Assembly: GCA_020634115.1 (NCBI GenBank)
Contig: JACKCH010000011.1
Coordinates: 496,001 to 560,000, forward strand
Source of the DNA: Anaerolineaceae bacterium
GTDB lineage: Bacteria > Chloroflexota > Anaerolineae > Aggregatilineales > Phototrophicaceae
Direction of reading: 5' to 3'
DNA length: 64,000 nucleotides
Positions 17,244-25,812 of the stretch are shown here, in pieces. The first letter of the stretch is position 1. Every line of letters starts with the position of its first letter. A program made the position numbers and the translations under genes. The notes under the pieces were generated by a model. It ran no database searches, was not told the origin of the DNA, and saw nothing but the letters and a program-made list of their open reading frames with translations.

Positions 17244-17449
17244 TCCACATGCTCCCCGCCTGTCGCAGCCGTTACCCGCTGGTTTTCCGGTTCGCTTTAG
17301 TTGTCGGAGGAATTGAGACCAGGGACGGTGGAAACGCCCCGGCGGCACCCGCTGATCTGTCGCTTTTCTCCCCATGTTGGGGATTAGACTCACCGTGAGG
17401 TGAGCAACCGCCACCGCGTCACCCTACGCTGGGCATAGGGCCATGCGCT
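17244..17449 (-). ncRNA. Candidate glmS ribozyme (divergent) in the glmS leader
   Basis: On the minus strand the leader begins TA|GCGCATGG (cleavage would fall between 17449 and 17448). It then follows the order of glmS ribozymes. P1 is CCCTA/TAGGG (17440-17436 with 17426-17422), followed by TGACG. P2.1 is GGCGG (17412-17408) with CCGCC (17345-17341), preceded by TCAGCGGGTG where known ribozymes have TCGGCGGGTG. P3 is GGGGCG/CGTCCC (17340-17335 with 17327-17322). Loop bases TCCAC (17332-17328) are complementary to GTGGA (17248-17244), as in the P3.1 pseudoknot. Against the call, the usual UAUCGA region is replaced by two extra hairpins (CTCACC/GGTGAG and TCCCC/GGGGA), and P4 is unclear. It is ribozyme-like by pattern and location; activity is unproven. 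Confidence 0.6.
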
Positions 17450-17507
17450 ATCTTCCCTCCGGTTGTGTGGGCGGCAATGCTCCTTTATCTGCATCAACAT
17501 TACCGGC

Positions 17508-17513
17508 ATTATA
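17508..17513 (-). promoter_or_regulatory. Probable -10 element of the glmS leader
   Basis: A perfect TATAAT on the minus strand lies about 59 bases upstream of the proposed ribozyme cleavage site. The -35 region is not recognisable. Transcription from here would include the whole structured leader. Confidence 0.5.
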
Positions 17514-17677
17514 AACGGAAACGGGGCGTGTTGGCTAGTGGTGTGGAGATTATCCGCCGCAGTACAGACGTACCAACACTCTTTATCGCTTAATGTTGCA
17601 ATTGTGCCTGTGTTTGCAATAAAATTTACCTTTATGCGTAATGAGCCAAAGCTTTAGCGAAATGGTTAGTACCAACT

Positions 17678-19012
17678 ATGGATATGTATGAGCAGCGATT
17701 GGAAGAATTCCTTCTCCGATTAGCGAAAGTCCATGCGCCGGTTGTTCTCGAATCCTGGCCGACATTAAGAACTGAACCGAATGCCCTGGGGCTTTTGGCT
17801 CGTAAGCTAGCCGATTTTAACATTCTCATCATTACCGGGGAAATAATTCCTACATCCCAATATGTTGCTGAGGATACACCGCGCCACCTGGAGACGTGGG
17901 TTAAGGCGTATGGAGAGATTTATAAGGCCTTTGTCGGTGCTGTATTCCCGAATTATGACCCAAATATCACCGGACACTATACTGATTCACAATGGCCGGT
18001 GATTATCTATTTACGTGGCGCGATAACACCAGTTATCCAGATGATGGCCGACTATATTGTGCCTTATGTTGCGGTGCGCCAGACAGAACATTCCATCTTG
18101 CCGTTTGAATTGGTCGGGCTGGCGGATACGATAGTAGCTGCACTGGAAGGTGAAGATCTTAATCTTAAAGCGCGTACCCAACTGCAAAATAGCTGTGTCA
18201 AGCATCTGAATATCCTTCTGAATTCGCCTATCCGTCAGTATCCGCTCATGCCGGGCGCACCAGATTTATTCATCAATAGAGATGATTCGCCAAAGCAACC
18301 TACCCGCGTTGAACCAGCTTTACTTAAACCAGAATCATCTGACGCGAAGTTGAAAAATAATTTACGTATCTTCATCAGCTACCGTAAAACCAATCGCAAT
18401 CGTGTGGATGACATCACACAAGTATTGACCAGCATGGGACATACGGTTAACTTCGATCAGGACATCCTCCAAGGGCAGCATTGGTGGGACGTGATTATTG
18501 AGCAAATTCAGAAGGCCGACCTGATTATCGCTATGATTTCTCCAGGGTATCTCCAGTCTCAACCCTGTCACCTGGAATATATGTATGCTACCGCCCTCAA
18601 CAAGCGCATCCTGCCAGTCGAAATTGAGCCGGTCAACTACCGGCAGATACCGGTGGAATTGCAGAAAATTCAGATGGTGGATTTCGAGCGCCAGGATAAT
18701 GATGCTATCGGACGGTTAACTACGGCGCTGTCAGTTCTCCCGTCGTCCGTCCCGTTGCCCAAAGTGATGCCCGTCATCCCCGAAGCGCCCATCCCCGAAA
18801 TCAGCAAACTCAGAGATGAGGTCATCAACCTGACACTTCAGATTGGCCCTGACCGGCAGCGGCTCATTGCTATGCGCTTGTACGAGATGATGCGCGGTCA
18901 GAACGCCGACGACGCGAAATTGGCCCGCGAACTGTTGGCATCTATGCTCAAACGCCCGGATATTACGTTCTCAACCGGGCGGACAATTGAAAACTGGCTG
19001 TCTATCGAATGA
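17678..19012 (+). CDS. TIR-domain protein with unknown N-terminal domain
   Basis: 444 residues. A TIR domain occupies about 229-360: RIFISYRKT opens it, DQDILQGQHWWDVI forms the BB-loop region, LIIAMISPGYL follows, and PCHLEYMYA carries the Glu (about 300) in the position of the NADase catalytic Glu of active TIR enzymes. The first 220 residues (alpha-helical, with FELVGLADTIVAAL) and the last 70 (ISKLRDEVINLTLQIGPDRQRLIAMRLYEMM) match no family I know; the C-terminal part could be a small adaptor domain. Bacterial TIR proteins often degrade NAD+ or make signalling nucleotides in anti-phage defence. No partner sensor gene is adjacent, so a stand-alone role is possible. The ribosome site is weak and the flanking DNA is more AT-rich than the neighbours. 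Confidence 0.85.
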   Translation: MDMYEQRLEEFLLRLAKVHAPVVLESWPTLRTEPNALGLLARKLADFNILIITGEIIPTSQYVAEDTPRHLETWVKAYGEIYKAFVGAVFPNYDPNITGHYTDSQWPVIIYLRGAITPVIQMMADYIVPYVAVRQTEHSILPFELVGLADTIVAALEGEDLNLKARTQLQNSCVKHLNILLNSPIRQYPLMPGAPDLFINRDDSPKQPTRVEPALLKPESSDAKLKNNLRIFISYRKTNRNRVDDITQVLTSMGHTVNFDQDILQGQHWWDVIIEQIQKADLIIAMISPGYLQSQPCHLEYMYATALNKRILPVEIEPVNYRQIPVELQKIQMVDFERQDNDAIGRLTTALSVLPSSVPLPKVMPVIPEAPIPEISKLRDEVINLTLQIGPDRQRLIAMRLYEMMRGQNADDAKLARELLASMLKRPDITFSTGRTIENWLSIE

Positions 19013-19156
19013 ACTGATAATTGCGGTTGATTGGCCTTCCCATCCGCTGGTTTTCCCTCCCATATACCCCAAACGCCGGAATGCGTTAGGCTTTCCGGCA
19101 ACACAGTGCTAAAATAACAGCATGGTGGCTTTTCAAGCGCAGAAGGAGCAAAACGA

Positions 19157-20353
19157 ATGCCCCGGTGGAACTCTTTTGAAGCCTTTCTTGACGACGCGAA
19201 ACGTGCGCCTTCCAGCGGTGCGCGACAAACCCTGGTGGATGAACTGCTCTTGGAGCGCCCCGAATGGCCCTGGGTCGAAGGGGATATTGCGACCTTCGTC
19301 TTTAGCAGCCTGGGGGCGCAGCGCAGTGTGGCGTTGAACCTCGATACCATCAAAGCCGATCCCCCCTTCGCGGAGATGACCAACCTGGAAGGCACGACCT
19401 TCTGGTATGTGATGCGCACCTTCGCCCCGGATGACCTGTTGGATTACCTGCTGGCGATAGATGACCCGCTTACGCCTCTCGCCACCGAACGCGATGTGGT
19501 GAGTCGTGTTCAAAACCACTGGCGACCCGACCCGCGTAACCCGCTGCGGATGCAGACCGCCCAGCAGACCGTCTCGGTGCTGCGGATGGATAAAGCGCGT
19601 CCGTTCCCGGACTGGTCGGCGCTCAAAGCCGTACAGCGCGGGACAGTCTACGAACACGAACTGGACAGCACCCAACTGGGATTCAAGGGGCGTAAACTAT
19701 GGGTGTACACACCGCCCGGCTACGAAAAGAGCGGTCTGGCCTATCCGCTGCTGATTTTGCAGGACGGCCAGTGGGCAGTGGGGCCGCTTCAGGTGCAGTA
19801 CATCGCCAACGCGCTCATCAAACACCAGCGAATGCAGCCGGTGGTGATTGTGATGGTGCAGAGCGGCACGCAAGCCGAACGCATCCGCGAATACATCAGC
19901 AACGACAAGCACTACCTTTCGACCTTAACCGAAGTGCTGCCCCTGGTGCAGACCTCGTACCGGATTGACTCGAATACGCTCGGCGTGGGTGGCGTGGCGG
20001 TGGGCGCGGTGGCGGCAGCTCATGCCGCGCTGCGTAATCCGGCGGTGTTTTCACGCCTGATGATGATTTCGCCGCCGCTGGGCAAGGGCGCTTCGGAAGA
20101 CCTGCTGCGGGAATATATCCCCCGTTTTGAAGGCGCAGAACTGCTGCCCAAACGCATTTTCCAGTCGGTGGGGCGCTACGAAGCAAGAGCACGTTTTCTG
20201 AAACCGGCGGACAGTCTGCGTGACATCCTGGAAAACCGCTCGGATACGGCCTACGATTTCCAGACCATCGGCAGCGGTCATGGATTAGTCGGTTTCCGCA
20301 GCGTTTTACCGGAGGCACTGGCCTGGACATTCCCCGGCGCAGCCTCGCGGTAG
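19157..20353 (+). CDS. Esterase-fold protein lacking the nucleophile serine
   Basis: 398 residues. Residues about 170-398 follow the enterochelin-esterase-like alpha/beta-hydrolase pattern: YEHELDSTQLGFKGRKLWVYTPPGYEK, YPLLILQDGQW, PVVIVMVQ, LTEVLPLVQTSYRID. The nucleophile elbow, normally G-x-S-x-G, reads GVAVG (about 279-283), so Ala replaces Ser; the late His in GSGHG (about 375) is kept. It is probably a non-hydrolytic member or one with altered chemistry. The N-terminal 160 residues are helical and not recognised. The start follows AGAAGGAGC. It runs towards the convergent TPR gene, 10 bp from that gene's stop. Confidence 0.75.
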   Translation: MPRWNSFEAFLDDAKRAPSSGARQTLVDELLLERPEWPWVEGDIATFVFSSLGAQRSVALNLDTIKADPPFAEMTNLEGTTFWYVMRTFAPDDLLDYLLAIDDPLTPLATERDVVSRVQNHWRPDPRNPLRMQTAQQTVSVLRMDKARPFPDWSALKAVQRGTVYEHELDSTQLGFKGRKLWVYTPPGYEKSGLAYPLLILQDGQWAVGPLQVQYIANALIKHQRMQPVVIVMVQSGTQAERIREYISNDKHYLSTLTEVLPLVQTSYRIDSNTLGVGGVAVGAVAAAHAALRNPAVFSRLMMISPPLGKGASEDLLREYIPRFEGAELLPKRIFQSVGRYEARARFLKPADSLRDILENRSDTAYDFQTIGSGHGLVGFRSVLPEALAWTFPGAASR

Positions 20354-20363
20354 AAACACACAT

Positions 20364-21179
20364 TCAGGAAGCGGTTAAAGCAGTGTAGCGCCCCTGTGCG
20401 TGGAAAGTCGCCAGGGTATCGCGCATCTGTTTCTTGAACGTTTCGTTCGCCAGCGCGAAGGCAGCCCGGCAGAGTTCACCTGCCAGTTCCGTGTATCCTC
20501 GGTCAGCGGCGACAAAGCCGCGCCAGAACGGGAGCATCGGGTCATCAGGGATGAGTGTCATCGCCGCCGCATAGTCGCTATCGGCCTGCGCCATCTGGCC
20601 GAGTGTGGCATAGACCCGCGCTCGTGCCGCCAGAATCATCGCCCGGATTCCCTGCCCGAAATCATCTGTCGGCGGGAACTGCTGCTCGAGATCGGCCAGC
20701 GCCGCCGTATAGTAACCGGGCGCATCTTCAGTATGACCGTCTTCCGTCGCAAGGTCGCCAGCCTTGTGCAGCCAGTTCCAGGTACGCGGCATGGCATTCA
20801 GCAGACGCCGCCCCGCCGCGAAATCCTTCCCGCGTAAATACAGGTAAAACAGGCGTTCCGCCAGCGCCCGGTCATCCGGGTGGGCTGCGTGCGCGTCCGC
20901 AGCGGCCTGAGTCGCAGCGACAGTGTCGCCCAACTGTTCCAGCGTCACCACCCGCCACAGGGAGTCGGCAGGCGTGGGGGTAGCGATGCGATCCAGGTCA
21001 GCCAGCGCCGCCCGCAAATTAGCTTCCCCTGGCATCCGGGCGATCACCTGCGCCCGCAGCCGCCGCGCCATCTCGTGGTCAGGGTCGGTTTCAAGCTGCT
21101 GGTTGAGGGCGTCCAGCGCGTCCGCCAGTTCGCCGGTTTTGATGAAGGCTTCCGCTAACTGCATCGGTGTATACGCCAT
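20364..21179 (-). CDS. TPR-like protein
   Basis: 271 residues of alpha-helical repeat character. MQLAEAFIKTGELADALDALNQQLETDPDHEMARRLRAQVI is a clear tetratricopeptide pair, and further A/L-rich helices follow (AQADSDYAAAMTLIPDDPMLPFWRGFVAADRG). There is no signal peptide and no catalytic domain. It should be a cytoplasmic protein-interaction scaffold. Its ATG overlaps the stop of the upstream gene as TAATG, so the two are translationally coupled and probably work together. Confidence 0.75.
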   Translation of the reverse strand: MAYTPMQLAEAFIKTGELADALDALNQQLETDPDHEMARRLRAQVIARMPGEANLRAALADLDRIATPTPADSLWRVVTLEQLGDTVAATQAAADAHAAHPDDRALAERLFYLYLRGKDFAAGRRLLNAMPRTWNWLHKAGDLATEDGHTEDAPGYYTAALADLEQQFPPTDDFGQGIRAMILAARARVYATLGQMAQADSDYAAAMTLIPDDPMLPFWRGFVAADRGYTELAGELCRAAFALANETFKKQMRDTLATFHAQGRYTALTAS

Positions 21180-21814
21180 TATTCATCCCCCGGCAGGCCA
21201 AAGACATACGCGCGTTTGCGGGAATCCATCGCCATACTCAGTTCCGTCTCCACGCGGATACGCCAGGTCGTGTGGATGTCCTTGACGAAACTTTCGATAA
21301 TTTCAAACGCCAGCAGGCGGAAATCGGTGCTTTTAAAAGTGGATTCCTGGCGCGGCCAGCCGTACCCCCAGGCAAACCAGGAGCCGTTGGGCAAAATCAG
21401 GAAATCATAAAAAGACGTTGTGGCAGGTTCATTGCCGATAAACACCGCGATCCGCCCGCACAGTTCCTTGAAGGCTGAACCGGGGATTCGTGCGTCATCG
21501 CGGAAGTTCGGCCACGCCTCCCCCACCAGCGGGACAAAAATCACGCTCCAATCTTCAATCGGGATTTGCAGCGCCCGCCGGTTGCCACCCGCCGGGTGGT
21601 CAATCAGGCGCGGTTCGCCCAATTCCGTCAGCCCGCGTTCCCGGCATTCATAGATCACAGTGCGCAGCGCGGCAAACAGCGACTCCACAAACATCGTCGT
21701 TTGTTTCTGGATGTATTCACGCTGATGGCGGCGTTCCAGCAGGATTCCTTCCAGGGAAAGCAGGGCTTTTTCTTCTTGTTTGGGGTGGTGGGATATATGA
21801 AAATCGTCGTTCAT
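21179..21814 (-). CDS. Conserved-looking protein of unknown function
   Basis: 211 residues, soluble and of mixed alpha/beta character, with no recognised domain. The N-terminus is a charged helix (EEKALLSLEGILLERRHQREYIQKQ). The middle has strand-like segments (LQIPIEDWSVIFVPLV, RIAVFIGNEPATTSFYDFLILPNG) with many aromatic residues, and the end is RKRAYVFGLPGDE. It is the first gene of a two-gene unit with the TPR-like gene (1-bp overlap). No function is proposed. Confidence 0.65.
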   Translation of the reverse strand: MNDDFHISHHPKQEEKALLSLEGILLERRHQREYIQKQTTMFVESLFAALRTVIYECRERGLTELGEPRLIDHPAGGNRRALQIPIEDWSVIFVPLVGEAWPNFRDDARIPGSAFKELCGRIAVFIGNEPATTSFYDFLILPNGSWFAWGYGWPRQESTFKSTDFRLLAFEIIESFVKDIHTTWRIRVETELSMAMDSRKRAYVFGLPGDE

Positions 21815-22194
21815 CTAGCGTACCCCTGTATACATGCTTTTCGGCAAAGAGTGGTGAGCGCTCGGTGGTCAGTCGCTGGTCGTCAGCAAAATTCCGCATT
21901 GAGGAATAAATCCCCAACGAACAACACAAGCATTATCCACGAAATCGTGTGTCAACAAGACAGATCGTCTGCTGAACCGGACACGCCATTATATATCTCT
22001 ACCATGCCCCCGATGTAGGGATGCCCAATAGGGAGAGTTGGAACACCTTTCCCGGTATTTCAACCCCCTCCACACTGAAACCTGACAACCAGGAACTAAC
22101 CACTGAAACCTGATTTTATTATGCCGCTGGAATGGTGGCAACCACACCCCCTAACTTATGGGGTTTACAAGCCGGTTTTTGTGGTATCCACCCG
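21815..22194. other. Intergenic region, no gene seen
   Basis: 380 bp between the two-gene unit and the sensor kinase stop. It holds short dispersed repeat modules (GTCAGTCGCTGGTCGTCAG near 21870, CACTGAAACCTGA units near 22075-22115, and a TGTAGGGATGCCC module near 22014). No open frame with a ribosome site and no tRNA was found. Confidence 0.5.
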
Positions 22195-25100
22195 TTAGTT
22201 GGGCATCTTCGGCAGCCGCACTGTAAAGCAACTCCCCTGGCCGAACTCGCTTTCCACGTCCAGCGCCCCGCCATGCAGTTCGACAATCTCTTTGGTGATA
22301 CTCAATCCCAGGCCTAACCCGCCGTCGCGCCCTTCCACCTGATAAAACGGCTCAAACAGATGCGGCAGGTGTTCCGGTTTGATGCCGATTCCAGTATCCC
22401 GCACTTTCAGGAGAATAGACCCATCTTCAGAGCTGGAAGAAAGTGTAATGGTGCCGCCCGCCGAGGTGTGGTTGATCGCATTCGTGACCAGATTCGTCAG
22501 CACCTGTTTGATCCGCACCACATCCACGTTCATCCGTAGCGGCGCTTCCGGCAGTTCAGTCACCAGGGTCACGTCTTTGTTTTCCGCTTCGCCGGACTGT
22601 TCCTGGGTAACTGCTCGCACCAGCGTTTCGACGGTGATCGTTTGCTTTTCCAGCGCGATAACCCCATGTTCAAAACGCGAGATATCCAGCATTTTCTCGA
22701 TCAGGTCGCGCATGGTTTCGGTCACATTAGAGATCACCTTCAGGTGCATGCCGAACTCTTCCGGCTTCTTGTCGATCAGGTAAAGGCGCGTCTTAATATT
22801 GGTGATTGGGGTTCGCAGTTCGTGGGCAGCATTTACCACGAAACGCGCTTTTTGCGCTTCCAGCGCCTTTGTCTGGCTGATATCACGCACGATCATCACC
22901 CGACTGGGAGTAATCTCATCCTCAACCGCCGAGATACGAGCAACCGTCACTGCTGCGTCAAACTCAGTGCCGTTCCGTCGCCGCAGTTTCAATTCCTTGT
23001 GCCATACCTGGTTGCGCCTCAAAGCCTGGTCAACTTCGTCCAAAATCGCGTCGAATTCTTCAGGTGTGTAGGTTTCACTGCGGGCCTTATACACGTCCCA
23101 ATCATCCACTCCGAAGCCCAATAGCTGCTCCATCGCAGGATTGACGTAGCGAGTTTGGGGGATAATACTGCCTGGGGCATAGTGCAGTGCGCCCATTACC
23201 CCCTCATCAATGCCATCCAGAATCGCCTTGAGCTGCCGCCGCTGGTATTCCACTTCCACCGTGCGCTCAAGGACACGCTGCTCCAGTTCCGTTGCGTGAC
23301 GCTGCACCGAATCAAATAACCAGGCGTTCCGAATTGCGCTGCCAATCTGTGCAGCAAAAATCTGCAAGCGACGCGCCTGGTCGGGTGAAAACGCATCGGC
23401 ATGGTCGCTGAGGAGATGCAAAAATCCAATCACCTCTCTATTAAGGATGATCGGCGCTCCCAGATACCCATGAAACATCACGACATCTTCCACATCCACC
23501 CAATCCGGGTCTTGCTTCACATCCGAGATAATCAATGTGGATTTCGTTTCGACCATACGGCGCAAATTGGATGTGGACTTGACCGGAAGTTCTATCTTTA
23601 AGCGATTATCCTGTAGCTTGTCTTCCCCGTGGTAACGAAAACCGATCACCCGGCTGATACCTCCCTCGATGAGGGAAACATCTGCGACATGATAGGGAAT
23701 CACCTGCGCCAATCGTTCCAAGATGTTGTCCAACGCCGGCTTTAACTCTGCGCCACTGTTGAGCCGCGCCGTGATGTTGGCGATCACTTCGGTCATCAGG
23801 CGCTGTTCCCGTTCGGCTTTTTCGGCAGCATGGCGCACCAGGGTCGTCGTCAGGATTTCACCAATCATTTGCAGGAAAGGAATATCATCAAGCGACCAGT
23901 CACGCGCCTGTCGAATAGCATCGAATCCCAGACAGCCAATCGGCTCACTGGTATACGCCAGCGGCACCAAAAACAGCGATTGAATCCCCAACCGCTGACA
24001 TTCGGCGTATTCCGCACTGGCTTCAGGCGGCAAATCTCCAATCCGGGAGAGCATGACCGTTTCCTGGCTGGTGATACGGGTATTCAGCCAGGGAAAATGC
24101 GTTGGAATAAGCCCTTCCGGGTAAGGATTTTGAAAAGGAACGCCCTCCGCTCCCCAGTAGTGGGTCAAAGACATTATGCTGGTATCTCGCCCAGCGCTGC
24201 TCCCTTCGTATAGAAAAATGTAGCCCCGATCCGCGCTGAGCTGCTCACCGATGGTATAGAGTACCGCTCGAATGCCTTTTTCCACTTGTTCAAAGGGCAG
24301 GTTGATAAACGTGGTCGAAATGGTGTTAATCATCAGGTCACGTTCCAGGCGGCGCTGGAGCATGTGGTGCATTCGCTGGCGTTCGATTTCAACCCCGGTG
24401 CGTTCGGCCAGAACCTGCATCATCGGCTTGACCCACGCAAGAATGTCGAGTTCAGCGTCGTGGGTTACGACCAGGACGCCGAGCGGTGTGCCATCTCTAC
24501 CAAACAACGGCGTCCCCAGGTAGGACTCAATCCCCATCTGTTTCAGCCCGACATCATTGGGAAATAAGGCTTGAACATTCCGGGGATAATAGGAAATGGC
24601 GTTATTCACAACCGTTTCGCAGGGCGTGTTGTGCAGGTTATAGTTGAAGTTCTCGCCATACGCACCTTTTTCCCAGTAGGCCAGTGTCTGCACGATTTCG
24701 GGTGCAATCAATTCCCCCACAAAGACATAACTGGCGTGAAGTGTAGTCGCCAGCGCATACACCAACTGGCGAAAGTAATCCGTACCCGTGACGGCAGCGG
24801 TCACTTCGGTAATCGTATGCAGCGTTTCTTCAATCTGCCGTGTCCGGGTGATCTCCTTGATCTCGCCCACACACTGTTTGATACCGCCTCTGCCCGAAAC
24901 CACGCGAATGCTCATCGTCACGAGAATCAACGTGCCATCTTTTTTTCGCCAGAATATTTCCTGGTTGTTGGCCGCGCCGGATTCGTTCAACTGAGCGCAT
25001 AAAGCCTTGTAATCCTCCGGGTTGGCGTAAATCTGCTGTGGGACATCCAGCGCATATACCTCTTGTTTAGTAGCATAGCCGAGCATCCACACCAGCGCCG

Positions 25101-25572
25101 GATTGACTTCGACAAATTGGTTATCCAGCAAGCCCCGGAACATGCCATCCTGTGCCTGCTCAAACAGGGAACGCAACCAGGCGAACTGCTCCCCACCGGC
25201 TGCCATCATCTGCTGTTCCAGGTGCTGTTCCACATTCGCCAGAACGGCTTCGGGCGATGACGGCCAGGGAATATGGTGCGTCATGGCTGTTTCCAACTTG
25301 GTCTGGGAGAGATCATCGTCATCATATCCCAGCATCAGGATCGGATGCTGGTTGTACTGTGGTAAGTCACGCAAGCGGGTGTGGATGTCGTATCCACCGT
25401 GACGTGACAGGGCCGAATCCAGCAGCACCAGGTCTACCGGCCATGTCTGGCAGACAGCGACACACTGTTCAGCGCGGGCTGCTGTGAGGACGCGATGCCC
25501 TTTTTGCTGAAGCGCTTCCAGAACAGGCTGGTAGGCGGCACTGTCAGCAACCCCAAACATGATGACTGCCAT
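22195..25572 (-). CDS. Multi-domain sensor histidine kinase (receiver-PAS-GAF3-PAS-HisKA-HATPase)
   Basis: 1125 residues from the ATG at 25572 (MAVIMFGVAD), which has AGGAAT upstream. Domains in order: a receiver-like domain (1-110) with Asp52 in LVLLDSAL but no usual Lys; a PAS domain (about 125-235); three GAF domains (about 255-760, for example AELTG-like ADRGYIFLYEGSSAGRD and YLGAPIILNREVIGFLHLLSD); a coiled coil (ELEQRVLERTVEVEYQRRQ); a second PAS (about 795-900). HisKA follows with His917 in NAAHELRTP, then HATPase with N-box NLVTNAINHT, DTGIGI and GLGLGLSITKEIVELHGG. There are no membrane segments, so it is a cytoplasmic sensor. No response regulator is adjacent. It likely senses a small ligand or redox state through its GAF/PAS array. 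Confidence 0.92.
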   Translation of the reverse strand: MAVIMFGVADSAAYQPVLEALQQKGHRVLTAARAEQCVAVCQTWPVDLVLLDSALSRHGGYDIHTRLRDLPQYNQHPILMLGYDDDDLSQTKLETAMTHHIPWPSSPEAVLANVEQHLEQQMMAAGGEQFAWLRSLFEQAQDGMFRGLLDNQFVEVNPALVWMLGYATKQEVYALDVPQQIYANPEDYKALCAQLNESGAANNQEIFWRKKDGTLILVTMSIRVVSGRGGIKQCVGEIKEITRTRQIEETLHTITEVTAAVTGTDYFRQLVYALATTLHASYVFVGELIAPEIVQTLAYWEKGAYGENFNYNLHNTPCETVVNNAISYYPRNVQALFPNDVGLKQMGIESYLGTPLFGRDGTPLGVLVVTHDAELDILAWVKPMMQVLAERTGVEIERQRMHHMLQRRLERDLMINTISTTFINLPFEQVEKGIRAVLYTIGEQLSADRGYIFLYEGSSAGRDTSIMSLTHYWGAEGVPFQNPYPEGLIPTHFPWLNTRITSQETVMLSRIGDLPPEASAEYAECQRLGIQSLFLVPLAYTSEPIGCLGFDAIRQARDWSLDDIPFLQMIGEILTTTLVRHAAEKAEREQRLMTEVIANITARLNSGAELKPALDNILERLAQVIPYHVADVSLIEGGISRVIGFRYHGEDKLQDNRLKIELPVKSTSNLRRMVETKSTLIISDVKQDPDWVDVEDVVMFHGYLGAPIILNREVIGFLHLLSDHADAFSPDQARRLQIFAAQIGSAIRNAWLFDSVQRHATELEQRVLERTVEVEYQRRQLKAILDGIDEGVMGALHYAPGSIIPQTRYVNPAMEQLLGFGVDDWDVYKARSETYTPEEFDAILDEVDQALRRNQVWHKELKLRRRNGTEFDAAVTVARISAVEDEITPSRVMIVRDISQTKALEAQKARFVVNAAHELRTPITNIKTRLYLIDKKPEEFGMHLKVISNVTETMRDLIEKMLDISRFEHGVIALEKQTITVETLVRAVTQEQSGEAENKDVTLVTELPEAPLRMNVDVVRIKQVLTNLVTNAINHTSAGGTITLSSSSEDGSILLKVRDTGIGIKPEHLPHLFEPFYQVEGRDGGLGLGLSITKEIVELHGGALDVESEFGQGSCFTVRLPKMPN

Positions 25573-25606
25573 AAAGATTCCTGAAGAGTGCTCATTCGTT
25601 GTTTCT

Positions 25607-25612
25607 ATTATA
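25607..25612 (-). promoter_or_regulatory. Probable -10 element of the sensor kinase gene
   Basis: TATAAT on the minus strand, 35 bases upstream of the start codon; the -35 element is not clear. Confidence 0.4.
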
Positions 25613-25741
25613 GACCAACTGCAACGGCAGGAATCCGGCAAGTTGTACGGTTCAGAGGGATAAAAACGTCACCTGTTTATCGCGGAAATTGCATTGAGAT
25701 CACCTGGCTGGGAGGCGTCAAAGACCTGATAGAGACATACA

Positions 25742-25782
25742 ACGGGCAGGGGAGGCATCATGCGATCCATCTCCCTGCCCGT
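25742..25782. terminator. Hairpin between the cyclase operon and the sensor kinase
   Basis: ACGGGCAGGG pairs with CCCTGCCCGT (10 bp) around a 21-base loop, 31 bp beyond the stop of the cyclase gene at 25813. There is no T-run. It probably ends the cyclase operon transcript. Confidence 0.5.
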
Positions 25783-25812
25783 ATACTCCGGCTTTGTGAG
25801 ATAACGCCTGTG

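Noticed and set aside
17132..17450. The glmS leader as an RNase P RNA, T-box or cobalamin riboswitch
   Set aside because: RNase P core strands (GAGGAAAGUCC and ACAGAA) are missing. A T-box would need AGGGUGGNACCGCG; only a loose GGGTGCCGCC is present. The B12 box is absent. The glmS ribozyme layout fits best.
17463..17657. A 64-codon plus-strand frame before the TIR gene
   Set aside because: No ribosome site; it covers the glmS promoter and has no recognisable features.
25572..25641. The longer sensor-kinase start at 25641
   Set aside because: The extra residues lie over the TATAAT element, are unlike a protein N-terminus, and have no ribosome site; the ATG at 25572 has AGGAAT.
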